Shown here in pieces: positions 1 to 12,837 of a DNA stretch of 64,000 nt (its first letter is position 1; every line of letters begins with the position of its first letter). The DNA comes from Pseudomonas sp. LP_7_YM. GTDB lineage: Bacteria > Pseudomonadota > Gammaproteobacteria > Pseudomonadales > Pseudomonadaceae. The stretch is taken from assembly GCF_004364435.1 (NCBI RefSeq), contig NZ_SOCT01000002.1:248001-312000 (forward strand). The letters are read 5' to 3'. Under the pieces are notes generated by a model. It did not search any database. It saw nothing but the letters and a program-made list of their open reading frames with translations, and was not told where the DNA came from. A program made the position numbers and the translations under genes.

Positions 1-1
1 G

Positions 2-2605
<2,604 letters not shown>

Positions 2606-2640
2606 GCCGAAAACGGTCCGTTGCATCTGAACCGCTACAC

Positions 2641-2675
2641 CACGCCGCGACAGGCTCAGCCGTCGCGGCGTTTTT
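2641..2675 (+). terminator. Rho-independent terminator of secA
   Basis: Inverted repeat ACGCCGCGAC / GTCGCGGCGT with a 10-nt loop, followed by TTTTT. It lies 36 bases after the secA stop. Confidence 0.85.
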
Positions 2676-2738
2676 CAATCGAACGCGCCGCACCGGTTAC
2701 ACCGCGCGGGGCATGACTTTTTTCAAGGAGCGTATTTC

Positions 2739-3956
2739 ATGGCTGTTGGTCTTGGTCCTCTGCCGACGCTGCACCCGGTTCCCGGTTTCGAGCTGGGCAT
2801 CGCCTCTGCCGGCATCAAGCGTCCGGGGCGCAAAGACGTCGTGGTCATGCGCTGCGCCGAAGGCTCCAGTGTTGCCGGCGTATTCACCCTCAATGCGTTT
2901 TGTGCAGCCCCGGTGATTTTGGCCAAACAGCGCGTGCAAGGCACCGTGCGTTATCTGCTGACCAACACGGGTAATGCCAATGCCGGCACCGGCGAGCCAG
3001 GCCTGGCGGCCGCCGAACGTACTTGCGCAAAGCTCGCCGAGATTACTGGGGTCCAGGCCAGCGCTGTGTTGCCGTTCTCCACGGGTGTGATCGGCGAGCC
3101 GCTGCCGGTGGAAAAGATCGAAAGCGCATTGCAGACCGCGCTGGACGACCTGTCTGTGGATAACTGGGCTGCGGCTGCAACCGGCATCATGACCACTGAC
3201 ACTCTGCCCAAGGGTGCCAGCCGCCAGTTCCAGGTCGATGGCGTAACCGTCACCGTGACCGGCATCAGCAAAGGCGCCGGCATGATCCGGCCGAACATGG
3301 CGACCATGCTTGGCTACATTGCCACCGACGCCAAGGTTGCCCAAAGCGTGTTGCAGGATTTGATCCGCGACGGTGCCAACAAGTCGTTCAACCGGATCAC
3401 CATCGATGGCGACACCTCGACCAACGATTGCTGCATGCTGATCGCAACCGGCCAGGCCAATCTGCCGGAAGTCACCGAAGCCAGGGGGCCGCTGTTCGAG
3501 GCGCTGAAAAAAGCCGTATTGGAGGTCTGCATGGATGTCGCTCAGGCCATCGTGCGTGACGGTGAAGGCGCGACCAAGTTTGTCACTGTCGAAGTCAACG
3601 GCGGCGGCAATCATCAGGAGTGCCTGGACGTCGGCTACACCGTGGCTCATTCGCCGCTGATCAAGACTGCCTTGTTCGCCTCCGACCCGAACTGGGGCCG
3701 CATCCTGGCCGCAGTGGGCCGCGCGGGTGTGCCAGATCTGGACGTGAGCAAGATCGACGTGTTCCTGAGCGGTGTATGCATCGCCAGCAAGGGCGCACGT
3801 GCCTCCACCTACACTGAAGAGCAGGGTTCTGCGGTGATGGCCGAAGAGGAAATCACCATCCGCATTGAGTTGGGTCGCGGCGATTGCAGCGAAACCATCT
3901 GGACCACCGACCTGTCCCACGAATACGTGAAGATCAACGCGGAATACCGTACCTGA
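2739..3956 (+). CDS. argJ: Bifunctional glutamate N-acetyltransferase / amino-acid acetyltransferase ArgJ
   Basis: ArgJ moves the acetyl group from N-acetylornithine to glutamate in the cyclic arginine pathway; some members also use acetyl-CoA. The 405-residue length is normal for the family. The autoproteolysis site is visible as [11 protein letters not shown] around residue 150, where the second Thr of the TT pair would become the new N-terminus and nucleophile of the beta chain. Other family segments are [14 protein letters not shown] and [15 protein letters not shown]. The ATG is preceded by AAGGAG at good spacing. It lies directly downstream of secA, the usual Pseudomonas order. It has its own leader after the secA terminator and shows no sign of damage. 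Confidence 0.96.
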   Translation: MAVGLGPLPTLHPVPGFELGIASAGIKRPGRKDVVVMRCAEGSSVAGVFTLNAFCAAPVILAKQRVQGTVRYLLTNTGNANAGTGEPGLAAAERTCAKLAEITGVQASAVLPFSTGVIGEPLPVEKIESALQTALDDLSVDNWAAAATGIMTTDTLPKGASRQFQVDGVTVTVTGISKGAGMIRPNMATMLGYIATDAKVAQSVLQDLIRDGANKSFNRITIDGDTSTNDCCMLIATGQANLPEVTEARGPLFEALKKAVLEVCMDVAQAIVRDGEGATKFVTVEVNGGGNHQECLDVGYTVAHSPLIKTALFASDPNWGRILAAVGRAGVPDLDVSKIDVFLSGVCIASKGARASTYTEEQGSAVMAEEEITIRIELGRGDCSETIWTTDLSHEYVKINAEYRT

Positions 3957-4174
3957 TTCAGACCCGCTGATGAGCGAGGGGTCATTCAGGGTATCCCTGC
4001 CTGGCCCGTTTCCCTGGGTGAAAGCATTCATCTGCGAAGTGAGAGGACAGCCGATACATCTCCATGTTAAGCACTGTTTTTCGCAAGTGAATCCGCGCCC
4101 ACAATGAGCATTCAGCGCACGGCACAAAGTGATCGGTTTGCCTCCGTATGCCTTGTTCAAGAGGACGATTGAAA

Positions 4175-5125
4175 TTGAAACGAATCCATGTAGCCGCCGC
4201 GGTCATTCGGGGCACTGACGGCAAGATTCTGATTGCCCGGCGCGCCGACAAGCAGCACCAGGGTGGCTTGTGGGAGTTTCCCGGCGGCAAGGTCGAACCA
4301 GGCGAAACGGTCGAAGCGGCCCTGTCTCGCGAGTTGAAGGAAGAATTGGGGATCATGGTCGGGGCCGCGCGCCCGCTGATCAAGATCAGGCATGACTACC
4401 CGGACAAGCAGGTGTTGCTGGATGTCTGGGAAGTCTCGTCATTCACGGGCGAGCCACACGGTGCCGAGGGACAGCCCTTGTCCTGGGCATCCAATCGGGA
4501 GCTGGACGGGTACGCGTTTCCCGCAGCGAATCAGCCTATCGTGGCCGCTGCCCGCTTGCCGGGCGAGTACCTGATCACCCCGGATGCGCTTGAAACCCCG
4601 CAGTTGCTGCAGGGTATTCAAAAAGCGATTGCCAGCGGCATCAAGCTGGTGCAACTGCGCGCGCCCAATGGCTACGACCCTAAATATCGCGACGTTGCGG
4701 TAGATGCGGTCGGGCTCTGCGCGGGCAAGGCGCAGTTGATGCTCAAAGGTCCGCTGGAATGGCTGGGCGATTTTCCGGCCGCAGGCTGGCACCTCACCAG
4801 CGCCCAGTTGCGCAAATACGCCAGCAAGGGCCGTCCATTCCCTGAGGATCGATGGTTGGCCGCCTCATGCCATAACGCTGAAGAGCTGTCCCTGGCCGAG
4901 CAGATGGGCGTGGACTTCGTCACCCTGTCGCCAGTACAGGCGACACAAAGCCACCCGGACGCCGAACCATTGGGATGGGAGCAGGCTCGGGCACTGATCG
5001 ACGGCTTCAACAGGCCGGTCTATCTGCTCGGTGGAGTAGGGCCGGCAGAACGACAGCGCGCCTGGGAAAACGGCGCGCAGGGCGTAGCAGGAATTCGGGC
5101 GTTTTGGCCGCATGGATTTGACTAA
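4175..5125 (+). CDS. Nudix hydrolase (MutT-like) fused to a ThiE/TenI-like domain
   Basis: Two-domain protein of 316 residues. Residues 1-130 are a MutT-type Nudix hydrolase with the box GGKVEPGETVEAALSREL followed by KEELG, fitting GX5EX7REUXEEXGU; the family removes oxidised nucleotides such as 8-oxo-dGTP. Residues 135-316 resemble the TIM-barrel thiamine-phosphate synthase/TenI family (IKLVQLRAPN, VYLLGGVGP). The usual ThiE substrate segment (NDR...DGVHLGQ) is not recognisable, so synthase activity is doubtful. An in-frame ATG at 4148 exists, but I prefer TTG 4175 (LKRIHVAAAV) because GAGGA at 4161-4165 is 9 bases upstream and the family begins here. The fusion is common in pseudomonads, next to secA-argJ. 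Confidence 0.88.
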   Translation: MKRIHVAAAVIRGTDGKILIARRADKQHQGGLWEFPGGKVEPGETVEAALSRELKEELGIMVGAARPLIKIRHDYPDKQVLLDVWEVSSFTGEPHGAEGQPLSWASNRELDGYAFPAANQPIVAAARLPGEYLITPDALETPQLLQGIQKAIASGIKLVQLRAPNGYDPKYRDVAVDAVGLCAGKAQLMLKGPLEWLGDFPAAGWHLTSAQLRKYASKGRPFPEDRWLAASCHNAEELSLAEQMGVDFVTLSPVQATQSHPDAEPLGWEQARALIDGFNRPVYLLGGVGPAERQRAWENGAQGVAGIRAFWPHGFD

Positions 5126-5253
5126 CGCGGCCTGTCTTCTGATGCCGAGGTGCCGGCGAACGACGTTGATCAGTCAGCGTCTTCGCCACTGATCCACCGG
5201 ATTCGCCAGCAATCCGGCTCTCACAGGGGACTGCCTGAAAGCGCAGATCCGGC

Positions 5254-5832
5254 TCACTCCGGTTTCTTCGCCGCTTGCCACAAGATCTCTGCAATGCCCT
5301 GTCGACGCGCAATGATCCGAGCGGCGACGAACAACAGATCCGACAGCCGATTGATATACGCCAGACCGACTCCGGCCAGTGGTTCGATGGCATTCAGGTG
5401 CTGGCAACGGCGCTCGGCACTGCGCGCAAGGCTACGACACACATGGGCTTGCGCGATCAGCGCAGAACCGCCCGGCAGAATGAAGTTCTCCAGTGGTCCG
5501 ACTTCCTCGTTCCAGGCGTCGATGGCCGCCTCCAGCCGTTCGATTTCCGTGATATTGAGCGCTTGGTATTTCGGCATCGCCAGTTCGCCACCCAGATCGA
5601 ACAGCCTGTGCTGGCAAGGCGCGAGTACATCGATGACTTGCTGCACCGAAGGCGTCGAACCGATCAGGTCGCTCAGCCCGGCCAGCAGCACTCCCAACTG
5701 GCTGTTCAGGGTATCGACCTCGCCGATAGCCTCCACTCGCGGATGATCCTTGGGCACCCGGCGGCCGTCACCCAGGCCGGTTTCGCCTTTGTCGCCGGTG
5801 CGTGTGTATATCTTCGACAAGCGAAATCCCAT
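5254..5832 (-). CDS. pduO: Cob(I)alamin adenosyltransferase, PduO type
   Basis: The 192-residue protein transfers the adenosyl group of ATP to cob(I)alamin, making coenzyme B12. The N-terminal ATP-binding signature is clear (MGFRLSKIYTRTGDKGETGL), as is the trimer-interface segment IGEVDTLNSQLG. The C-terminal half has FILPGGSALIAQAHVCRSLARSAER, with the Arg residues expected in the active site (written here as FILPGGSALI then AQAHVCRSLARSAER). I chose ATG 5832 over upstream in-frame starts because the family starts MGFRLSKIYT. The upstream histidine kinase ends 4 bases before this start, so the two genes probably share a transcript. It converges with the Nudix gene across 128 bases. This is unrelated to the CobA/CobO fold. 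Confidence 0.9.
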   Translation of the reverse strand: MGFRLSKIYTRTGDKGETGLGDGRRVPKDHPRVEAIGEVDTLNSQLGVLLAGLSDLIGSTPSVQQVIDVLAPCQHRLFDLGGELAMPKYQALNITEIERLEAAIDAWNEEVGPLENFILPGGSALIAQAHVCRSLARSAERRCQHLNAIEPLAGVGLAYINRLSDLLFVAARIIARRQGIAEILWQAAKKPE

Positions 5833-5836
5833 GGTG

Positions 5837-7885
5837 CTACTCCCGGTCGTTCTGACCAATGATCTGAGGGGCGGGCACCTCCACCGGATTGCCTGCCAGA
5901 GGCAATCGCAGGGTGAAGCAGGTGCCCTGGCCGAGGGTGGAATGCACCTCCATTTGGCCCTTGTGATTGTTGGTGATGATGAAGTACGAGACTGACAGCC
6001 CGAGTCCTGTACCCTGACCAACTTCCTTGGTGGTGAAGAAGGGTTCGAAGGTGCGCTTGCGCACGGCTTCGGACATGCCGATGCCGTTATCCTCGACCTG
6101 AATTTCCGCCCACGGCGGATTAAGCCGGGTACGCAGAAAGATGCGGCCTGGCTCGGTGTGGTGCTCGCGATGATGAATCGCCTGCGCTGCGTTCTTCAGC
6201 AGGTTGAGCAGCACCTGCTCCAACTCGTTGGCGGTGCCCGGGACCGGGCCGAGATTGGGGTCGAACTGGCGAATGATGTTCTGGCCCTTGAAATCGAAAC
6301 CGATCGTCAGGTCGAAGTCGTTGCTGGCGATCTCGACGGCCTGATCAATCAATGCAGGGAGATCGCACGGCGCCATTTGCCGGTTGCTGCGGCGGCTGAA
6401 ACTGAGCATGTGGCTGACGATCTTCGCCGCCCGGGCGCCGGCCTGCTGGATGCCGTCGAGCAGTTGTGGCACTTCGCGGGCACTCAGGTACTGATTCACG
6501 GCGTTCAGCTCGATGCCTTCCTGCTCGGCCTGCTGCATGTTTTTTGGCAGTTCGGGAGACAGGCGCCGGCGGATGTTCTGCACGTTGTGCATGATGGCGC
6601 CCAAGGGGTTGTTGATTTCATGCGCCATGCCGGCCGCCAGACCGCCCACCGAGTGCATCTTTTCCGACTGCACCATCATGTCTTCCAGTGACAGCCGCTG
6701 AGTGATGTCGTCGATCCGGATGACCGCACCACGCCCGGCCCCACCGGTCAGTGGATAAAACGTCAGGGCGAAGTGACGGGTCAGGTCGCCCTTGACCCAG
6801 GTCACACGCTCGATCTTGGTCACCGTATGGCGCTCGACGGTCAGCTTGATCTGCGGCAGAAACGCTTTCATTGGCGGGAAGGCCAGAAAAATCGGCTGAT
6901 TGAGCGCTTCGTCCAAGGGCGTACCGGAGAGGGCGCCTGCTTCCTGGTTCCATTGCGTGACATAGAGTTGCTCATCGAGCGCTATCAGCGCTGAAGGCAT
7001 GGAGTCGATGATGCTGTTCAGGTAATTCTGAAAGCCGGTGAGCTTCTTCTCGATCTTGCTACGGACCTGGACTTCCAGTTCCAGCTTGCGATTGGTGTGA
7101 CGGGTTTCTTCGGCAAGCCCCTGGGCTTGATCGTAGGCCTCCTGAGAGTCGTCCCGCGCGCGCTTGAGCTGCTGCTCCCGGGCTTCCATGCGCGACAGCA
7201 TGGTGTTGAACGCTTCGGCAAGCGAACCGATTTCGTCCTGATTGCCGGGGCTGGCGCGCAGGGCGTAATTCTCTTCACGTGTGACGCGACGTGACAAGTC
7301 CTCCAACAGGTAAATCGGCTCGGTAATGAACCTGCGTATTTGCCGCGCCACGCCTGTCCACAGCAATACGCTGAAAATCAGGATGCCCAGGCTTGCCGTC
7401 AGCGTGCCGGTGTAAAACGCAGTCGGCAACTCGCTGCTCGCCACCAGCAACAAATGCCCCGGCGCCTGGCCTTGTTTAGGGATCGCAATCACCTGGGTGT
7501 TGCGAAATTCGGTGATACGCCAGCTTTCCAGATTGCGGTAGAGGTCGGGAAGACGCAGTTTTTCGCCCTGTTGCACTTGCGCCAGCCGGTTGCCGTTGGT
7601 GTCGTAGACGGCAGCCGCGCGCAGCGGTCCATAGTTTTTCAGTTCCTTGAGCAGCGCTTGTGCGTTATAGGGCGACGACAGCGCCTGCTCGGCCAGCCCG
7701 GGGTTTCCGATCAATCGGCCGATGGTCTGCAAGGCTTGGGGGGCCATGGCTTCTTGAGAGATGTAATAGGCGGCGCTGATGAAGGTCAGGTTGGCGACCA
7801 GCAGGACGGTGGTCAGCAGAACCAGCAGGGCGGCCAACAGTTTTTGACCCACCGGCAGGTTTTCGAGGCGCTGGCGCAATGGCAT
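5837..7885 (-). CDS. Membrane sensor histidine kinase (HAMP-PAS-HisKA-HATPase)
   Basis: 682 residues. An N-terminal membrane helix (about residues 17-38) and a second one near 165-190 flank a periplasmic sensor region. A HAMP segment follows (about 190-245), then a coiled coil, then a PAS-like domain starting near LNSIIDSMPSALIALDE. The transmitter has the H-box GMAHEINNPLGAIM, N-box NLLKNAAQAI, G1 DNGIGM, F-box FEPFFTTKE and G2 GTGLGLS. It is therefore a complete kinase of the NtrB-like HPK4 subclass. No response regulator is adjacent. By position it matches the orphan kinase next to the mutT/panE genes in P. aeruginosa (PA4398 by memory), linked there to swarming and biofilm. The ligand is unknown. 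Confidence 0.9.
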   Translation of the reverse strand: MPLRQRLENLPVGQKLLAALLVLLTTVLLVANLTFISAAYYISQEAMAPQALQTIGRLIGNPGLAEQALSSPYNAQALLKELKNYGPLRAAAVYDTNGNRLAQVQQGEKLRLPDLYRNLESWRITEFRNTQVIAIPKQGQAPGHLLLVASSELPTAFYTGTLTASLGILIFSVLLWTGVARQIRRFITEPIYLLEDLSRRVTREENYALRASPGNQDEIGSLAEAFNTMLSRMEAREQQLKRARDDSQEAYDQAQGLAEETRHTNRKLELEVQVRSKIEKKLTGFQNYLNSIIDSMPSALIALDEQLYVTQWNQEAGALSGTPLDEALNQPIFLAFPPMKAFLPQIKLTVERHTVTKIERVTWVKGDLTRHFALTFYPLTGGAGRGAVIRIDDITQRLSLEDMMVQSEKMHSVGGLAAGMAHEINNPLGAIMHNVQNIRRRLSPELPKNMQQAEQEGIELNAVNQYLSAREVPQLLDGIQQAGARAAKIVSHMLSFSRRSNRQMAPCDLPALIDQAVEIASNDFDLTIGFDFKGQNIIRQFDPNLGPVPGTANELEQVLLNLLKNAAQAIHHREHHTEPGRIFLRTRLNPPWAEIQVEDNGIGMSEAVRKRTFEPFFTTKEVGQGTGLGLSVSYFIITNNHKGQMEVHSTLGQGTCFTLRLPLAGNPVEVPAPQIIGQNDRE

Positions 7886-7968
7886 TGGACGGGGTCACTG
7901 GCAGATGAGGAGCAGGCAGGTTAGCGCTGTTCCGGTTCAGAGCAAACCCGCGATGCACGATTGATGAG

Positions 7969-8919
<951 letters not shown>

Positions 8920-8990
8920 TCATTGGATTGCGATGAAAAGGAAAACGAAAACGACATCGCAGGCTCACATGAACAGGGGAAAAGTCTCGT

Positions 8991-8996
8991 TATAAT
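8991..8996 (+). promoter_or_regulatory. Probable -10 element for yajQ
   Basis: A perfect TATAAT 78 bases before the yajQ start. The -35 position (about 8968-8973, CATGAA) is poor, so only the -10 is confident. Confidence 0.5.
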
Positions 8997-9073
8997 GACC
9001 GGGCTTTCATACCGTCAAGTCAGGCGTGCTCCATTTACATGTCGAGCCGCGCCGTATCAATTGGAGAATCTAC

Positions 9074-9559
9074 ATGCCCTCGTTCGACGTAGTGTCCGAA
9101 CTGGATAAACACGAAGTCACGAATGCCGTCGACAACGCGATCAAGGAGTTGGACCGCCGCTACGACCTCAAAGGCAAAGGCAGCTTCGAGTTCAAGGAAA
9201 AGGACCTTGCCATCAACCTGACGGCCGAAGCCGACTTCCAGCTTGAAGCGATGATCGAAATCCTCAAACTGGCGCTGGTCAAGCGCAAGATCGATGTGCA
9301 GTGCCTGGAAGTCAAGGAAGCCTACGCTTCGGGCAAGCTGATGAAGCAGGAGGCCACGCTCAAGCAAGGTATCGACAAGGAGCTGGCGAAGAAAATCGTC
9401 GGCCATATCAAGGAGGCCAAACTCAAGGTTCAGGCCGCCATCCAGGGCGAGCAGGTGCGCGTGACCGGCAAGAAACGTGACGATCTGCAAGAGGCTATCG
9501 CGGCTCTGCGTGGTCATGAATTCGGCATGCCGCTGCAGTTCAACAACTTCCGCGACTGA
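9074..9559 (+). CDS. yajQ: YajQ-family nucleotide-binding protein (c-di-GMP binding in relatives)
   Basis: 161 residues, starting [15 protein letters not shown] and ending [11 protein letters not shown], both hallmarks of YajQ. The family has two RNP-like folds. Relatives in Xanthomonas and Pseudomonas are reported to bind cyclic di-GMP and work with a LysR regulator in virulence; others bind GTP/ATP or tRNA. I chose ATG 9074 over the in-frame Met at 9026 because GGAGA at 9063-9067 is well placed and the family starts MPSF. It is monocistronic here: a promoter lies upstream and a hairpin downstream. Confidence 0.93.
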   Translation: MPSFDVVSELDKHEVTNAVDNAIKELDRRYDLKGKGSFEFKEKDLAINLTAEADFQLEAMIEILKLALVKRKIDVQCLEVKEAYASGKLMKQEATLKQGIDKELAKKIVGHIKEAKLKVQAAIQGEQVRVTGKKRDDLQEAIAALRGHEFGMPLQFNNFRD

Positions 9560-9574
9560 TCCCCCTTCGTGAAG

Positions 9575-9595
9575 GGTCCGCATTTTTTGCGGACC
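9575..9595 (+). terminator. Hairpin after yajQ, possible terminator
   Basis: Perfect 8-bp stem GGTCCGCA / TGCGGACC with an all-T loop, 15 bases after the stop. There is no T tract behind the stem, so termination is uncertain. Confidence 0.4.
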
Positions 9596-9718
9596 GATTC
9601 GGGGCTGCACCGGAACCTGAGCGTGTTGTGAGCGTCCGAGTGCAGGTCCCGTTGAAGCGGTGGCACGCTGAAGGGCCATCGTTTCTGTCTTTCGTTTCGC
9701 GACCCCAAGGAGCAATCA

Positions 9719-10579
9719 ATGGATCTGGATTTGAACGGCCAGGTGGATCATCTGGTCAAGGCTTCCCAAGCCTGGATTCCCATGGTGATGCAATACGGCA
9801 GCCGCGTGTTGCTGGCCGTTGTCGTATTGCTGGTGGGTTGGTGGCTGATCAACAAGCTGACGTCCAAGATTGGCGCGCTGCTGGCATACCGTCATGTGGA
9901 TCTGGCACTGCAAGGTTTCATCAGCAGCCTGGCCAACATCATTCTGAAAATCCTGCTGATCGTCAGTGTCGCTTCGATGATCGGCGTCGAGACCACGTCC
10001 TTCGTTGCAGCCATCGGTGCAGCAGGTCTGGCCATCGGTCTGGCATTGCAGGGCAGTCTCGCCAACTTCGCAGGCGGCGTGCTGATTCTGCTGTTTCGCC
10101 CGTTCCGTATCGGTGACTGGATCGAGGCGCAGGGTGTTTCCGGCACAGTGGACGGCATTCAGATTTTCCACACCGTGCTGCGCACTGGCGACAACAAGAC
10201 GGTGATCTTGCCCAACGGTAATCTGTCCAACGGCATCATCACCAACACCAACCGTCAGCCGACCCGCAAGATCACTTTCGACGTGGGCATCGACTACGAT
10301 GCAGACCTCAAGCAGGCACTGGCTGTGTTGATGGAAATGGCCGACGATCCGCGCGTGCTGCAAGACCCGGCACCTCAGGCCGTGGTGTCGGCATTGGGCG
10401 ACAGCTCGATCACGGTCTCGTTGCGCGTCTGGACCAACACCGGTGATCTCGGAAACGTCTCCAACCGTTTCAATGAAGAGATCCGCGATCGTTTGCGTGC
10501 TGCCAACATCGACATTCCATTCCCGCAACGGGTGGTTCGTGTGGTGCAGGAACAGCAGGAACCGGCACCTCAGCGTTAA
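9719..10579 (+). CDS. mscS: Small-conductance mechanosensitive ion channel (MscS family)
   Basis: 286 residues, the length of E. coli MscS. The channel opens under membrane tension and releases solutes during hypo-osmotic shock. There are three N-terminal membrane helices. The pore-lining TM3 region reads GAAGLAIGLALQGSLANFAG, with the alternating Gly/Ala packing pattern of the family, followed by the beta domain start VLILLFRPFRIGDWIE. The C-terminal cytoplasmic vestibule is present to residue 286. The ATG has AAGGAG 6-8 bases upstream, and the transcript ends in a strong terminator. Confidence 0.93.
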   Translation: MDLDLNGQVDHLVKASQAWIPMVMQYGSRVLLAVVVLLVGWWLINKLTSKIGALLAYRHVDLALQGFISSLANIILKILLIVSVASMIGVETTSFVAAIGAAGLAIGLALQGSLANFAGGVLILLFRPFRIGDWIEAQGVSGTVDGIQIFHTVLRTGDNKTVILPNGNLSNGIITNTNRQPTRKITFDVGIDYDADLKQALAVLMEMADDPRVLQDPAPQAVVSALGDSSITVSLRVWTNTGDLGNVSNRFNEEIRDRLRAANIDIPFPQRVVRVVQEQQEPAPQR

Positions 10580-10597
10580 GCCCGTTATTGATACGAC

Positions 10598-10630
10598 AAA
10601 GCCCCGACTCGCGACAGATCGGGGCTTTTT
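10598..10630 (+). terminator. Rho-independent terminator of mscS
   Basis: AAAGCCCCGA ... TCGGGGCTTTTT stem with T tract, 19 bases after the mscS stop. The A-rich left side could let it work in both directions. Confidence 0.85.
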
Positions 10631-10705
10631 GTCTCTGTCGTGCGTTGCTGACCTGTGGGAACAGGCGTGCGGCGGGCTCCGCACTTGACGCTTGCTCTCA
10701 GACGA

Positions 10706-12265
10706 TCAAGGCTGCTCAGTTACCGGTGCTTCGGCAGGCTTTTGATCCGCCCCCGGCTTTTCCTTGCGCAGCTCCTGGGCCCAGTGCAGGGCGATCATGA
10801 ACAAGGTCGGAATGCCCATCACAGCGGTGGCCAGGAAGAAGTTGTGGTAACCCAGCTTCTCTACCATCACCCCTGAATATCCGCCGATCAGGCGCGGCAA
10901 CAACAGCATGATCGAGCTGAGCAGTGCGTACTGGGTGGCCGAGAACTTGAGGTTGGTCAAGCTGGACAGGTAGGCGACGAAGGCTGATGTCGCAAGCCCC
11001 GAGCTGAAGTTGTCCAGCGAGATTGTGACGATGAGCATCTTCAGATTCGGACCCATGTCAGCCAGCATCAGGAACAGCAAGTTGGTTGCCGCCGAGGTGA
11101 CGCCGCCTATGAACAGGATCGGCATGATGCCAAAGCGCACGATCGCAAGGCCCCCGAACGCTGCGCCCAACAGCGTCATTACCAGGCCGAAGATCTTGCT
11201 GACGCTGGCGATCTGGTCCTTGGTGAAGCCCTGGTCAATGTAAAACACGTTGGCCATCACACCCATCACCGTGTCGGACATGCGGTAAGTGGCGATCAGG
11301 CCCAGCAGCAGGAACGCCTGCCAGCGGTAGCGCAGAATGAAGTCGTTGATCGGGGTCAGCACCGGTGCCAGCCCGCGGCGTCCGATGGACGACAGGCAGG
11401 CTGCAGTGAGCAGGGTATAAAGGATCGCGCGCAGGAAGGCGCGGTCCTCCATCAGCAGGCTTTTCCATGTGGAGCCCTGGAAGAGCACGCTGGCGAAGTC
11501 TGTGTTGTACAGCTGGGTGAACATGGCCGGAAGGGACACCAGCAGGATGATCAGCACGAACACCGATGCCAACTGATGCGCGAAGCCGTAGCGCGCCGCC
11601 GACAGCTGAGTGCGCAGTGGAACTGCGGGCTCGCGCATGATCAGCGTCGTTACCAGCGCGGGCAGCATCAACAGTCCGAACAGCACATAAGTGCCGGTCC
11701 AGGCCGAGTGCTTGTACGCGAAACCGGTCGACCCGAAGCCCTCGGCGAAATACAGCGCACCTGCGGTGGCCAGCAGGGCCGCTACGCGGTAGCCCGCCAT
11801 GTAACTGGCGGCCAGGGTGGCTTGCTGGCTTTCTGAGGCGATCTCCAGTCGGTAAGCGTCGATGGCGATGTCCTGCGTGGCGGAGGAGAACGCCACGAGC
11901 ACGGCCATTGCGATCAGCCATGACAAATGCTGTTGCGGGTCGCAGAAGCCCATGCCGATCAGGCCCAGCGTCACCAGCGACTGGGCAAGCACGAGCCAGG
12001 AGCGACGGCGTCCCAGTTTTCCGAGCAATGGCAGGCGCCATTGATCGAGCAGCGGCGACCAGACCCATTTAAAGGCATAGGCCAGGCCGATCAGGCTCGC
12101 GTAGCCGATGGTCTCACGGGCGACACCTGCTTCACGCAGCCATACCGAGAGGGTAGAGAACACCAGCATGTAGGGCATGCCCGCAGCGAAGCCGAGCAAC
12201 AACAGCACAAACGTAGAGGGGCTGGCATATGCGGCGAGCGCGGCGCGCCAGGTTTTGCGGGGCAT
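10706..12265 (-). CDS. ampG: Muropeptide MFS permease AmpG
   Basis: 519 residues with about 14 hydrophobic segments of the AmpG branch of the major facilitator superfamily. AmpG imports GlcNAc-anhydroMurNAc peptides from the periplasm for cell-wall recycling and feeds the AmpR/AmpC beta-lactamase signal. The N-terminal family segments GFAAGMPYMLVFSTLSVWLR and FKWVWSPLLDQWRLP are well conserved. A polar, charged C-terminal tail (KEKPGADQKPAEAPVTEQP) is cytoplasmic. The gene points towards mscS and is separated from it by the mscS terminator. No nearby gene suggests co-regulation with a beta-lactamase. Confidence 0.92.
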   Translation of the reverse strand: MPRKTWRAALAAYASPSTFVLLLLGFAAGMPYMLVFSTLSVWLREAGVARETIGYASLIGLAYAFKWVWSPLLDQWRLPLLGKLGRRRSWLVLAQSLVTLGLIGMGFCDPQQHLSWLIAMAVLVAFSSATQDIAIDAYRLEIASESQQATLAASYMAGYRVAALLATAGALYFAEGFGSTGFAYKHSAWTGTYVLFGLLMLPALVTTLIMREPAVPLRTQLSAARYGFAHQLASVFVLIILLVSLPAMFTQLYNTDFASVLFQGSTWKSLLMEDRAFLRAILYTLLTAACLSSIGRRGLAPVLTPINDFILRYRWQAFLLLGLIATYRMSDTVMGVMANVFYIDQGFTKDQIASVSKIFGLVMTLLGAAFGGLAIVRFGIMPILFIGGVTSAATNLLFLMLADMGPNLKMLIVTISLDNFSSGLATSAFVAYLSSLTNLKFSATQYALLSSIMLLLPRLIGGYSGVMVEKLGYHNFFLATAVMGIPTLFMIALHWAQELRKEKPGADQKPAEAPVTEQP

Positions 12266-12307
12266 GGGCTGGAATCTGCCTCAGTTTACGTGGACAAAGC
12301 GCGCACT

Positions 12308-12676
12308 CTAACCGTTGTGCTCTGTCGGACGCCAGCCATGACGCTGCATATCCACACGATTGTTACGGATGGTCACGCCCTCGGCCCGCAAACGCGCACG
12401 CTGCTCCTCTCCCGAAACGGTGCCGGCGGCCAGGCTGATGCGCCCGCCAGCGCCGAGAACCCTATGCCAGGGCAGTGCGCTGCCATCGGGCAACTGGCTC
12501 AGCGTGCGGCCTACAAAACGTGCCGCTCGTCCTAAACCTGCCAGTTCTGCCAGCTGACCGTAGCTGACGACCTTGCCATCAGGCACCTGATGCAGCGTCA
12601 GGTAAAGCGCCGCCCGCCGGGCCTCTGCAGGGGATACACCCATTATGTCAGTGGTGATCGGAGAGTGTTCAGCCAC
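12308..12676 (-). CDS. atl: Alkyltransferase-like protein (ATL, MGMT family without the active Cys)
   Basis: 122 residues of the DNA-binding domain of O6-alkylguanine-DNA alkyltransferases. The active-site PCHR motif is replaced by PWHRV (LPWHRVLGAGG), the signature of ATL proteins. These bind O6-alkylguanine without repairing it and mark the lesion for nucleotide excision repair. The helix-turn-helix/Arg-finger region GLGRAARFVGRTLSQLP is present. I prefer GTG 12676 because AGGAA lies 7 bases upstream; an in-frame ATG at 12706 has no ribosome site. It lies behind a 42-base gap from ampG, opposite the DUF481 gene. Confidence 0.85.
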   Translation of the reverse strand: MAEHSPITTDIMGVSPAEARRAALYLTLHQVPDGKVVSYGQLAELAGLGRAARFVGRTLSQLPDGSALPWHRVLGAGGRISLAAGTVSGEEQRARLRAEGVTIRNNRVDMQRHGWRPTEHNG

Positions 12677-12837
12677 GCATTCGTTCCTGTATAAAAGGGG
12701 CCGCATGAATGCTCACCAAGGAACTACGGGTATTTCCTACGGTCAGTGATTCCTGTGTCGGCGGTCCCTGGATTGCCTTGACGTTGTCCTCCCGGATAAT
12801 GCCCGATTTACCGCCAATCAGAGCCCTGTCGTTGCTT

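Noticed and set aside
2697..4160. 487-codon open frame antisense to argJ
   Set aside because: It mirrors the codon pattern of argJ in a high-GC genome, has no ribosome site or recognisable domain, and argJ is certain.
5197..5217. CCGGATT/AATCCGG hairpin as a terminator between the Nudix and pduO genes
   Set aside because: The stem is only 7 bp and has no T tract on either strand, so I do not call it.
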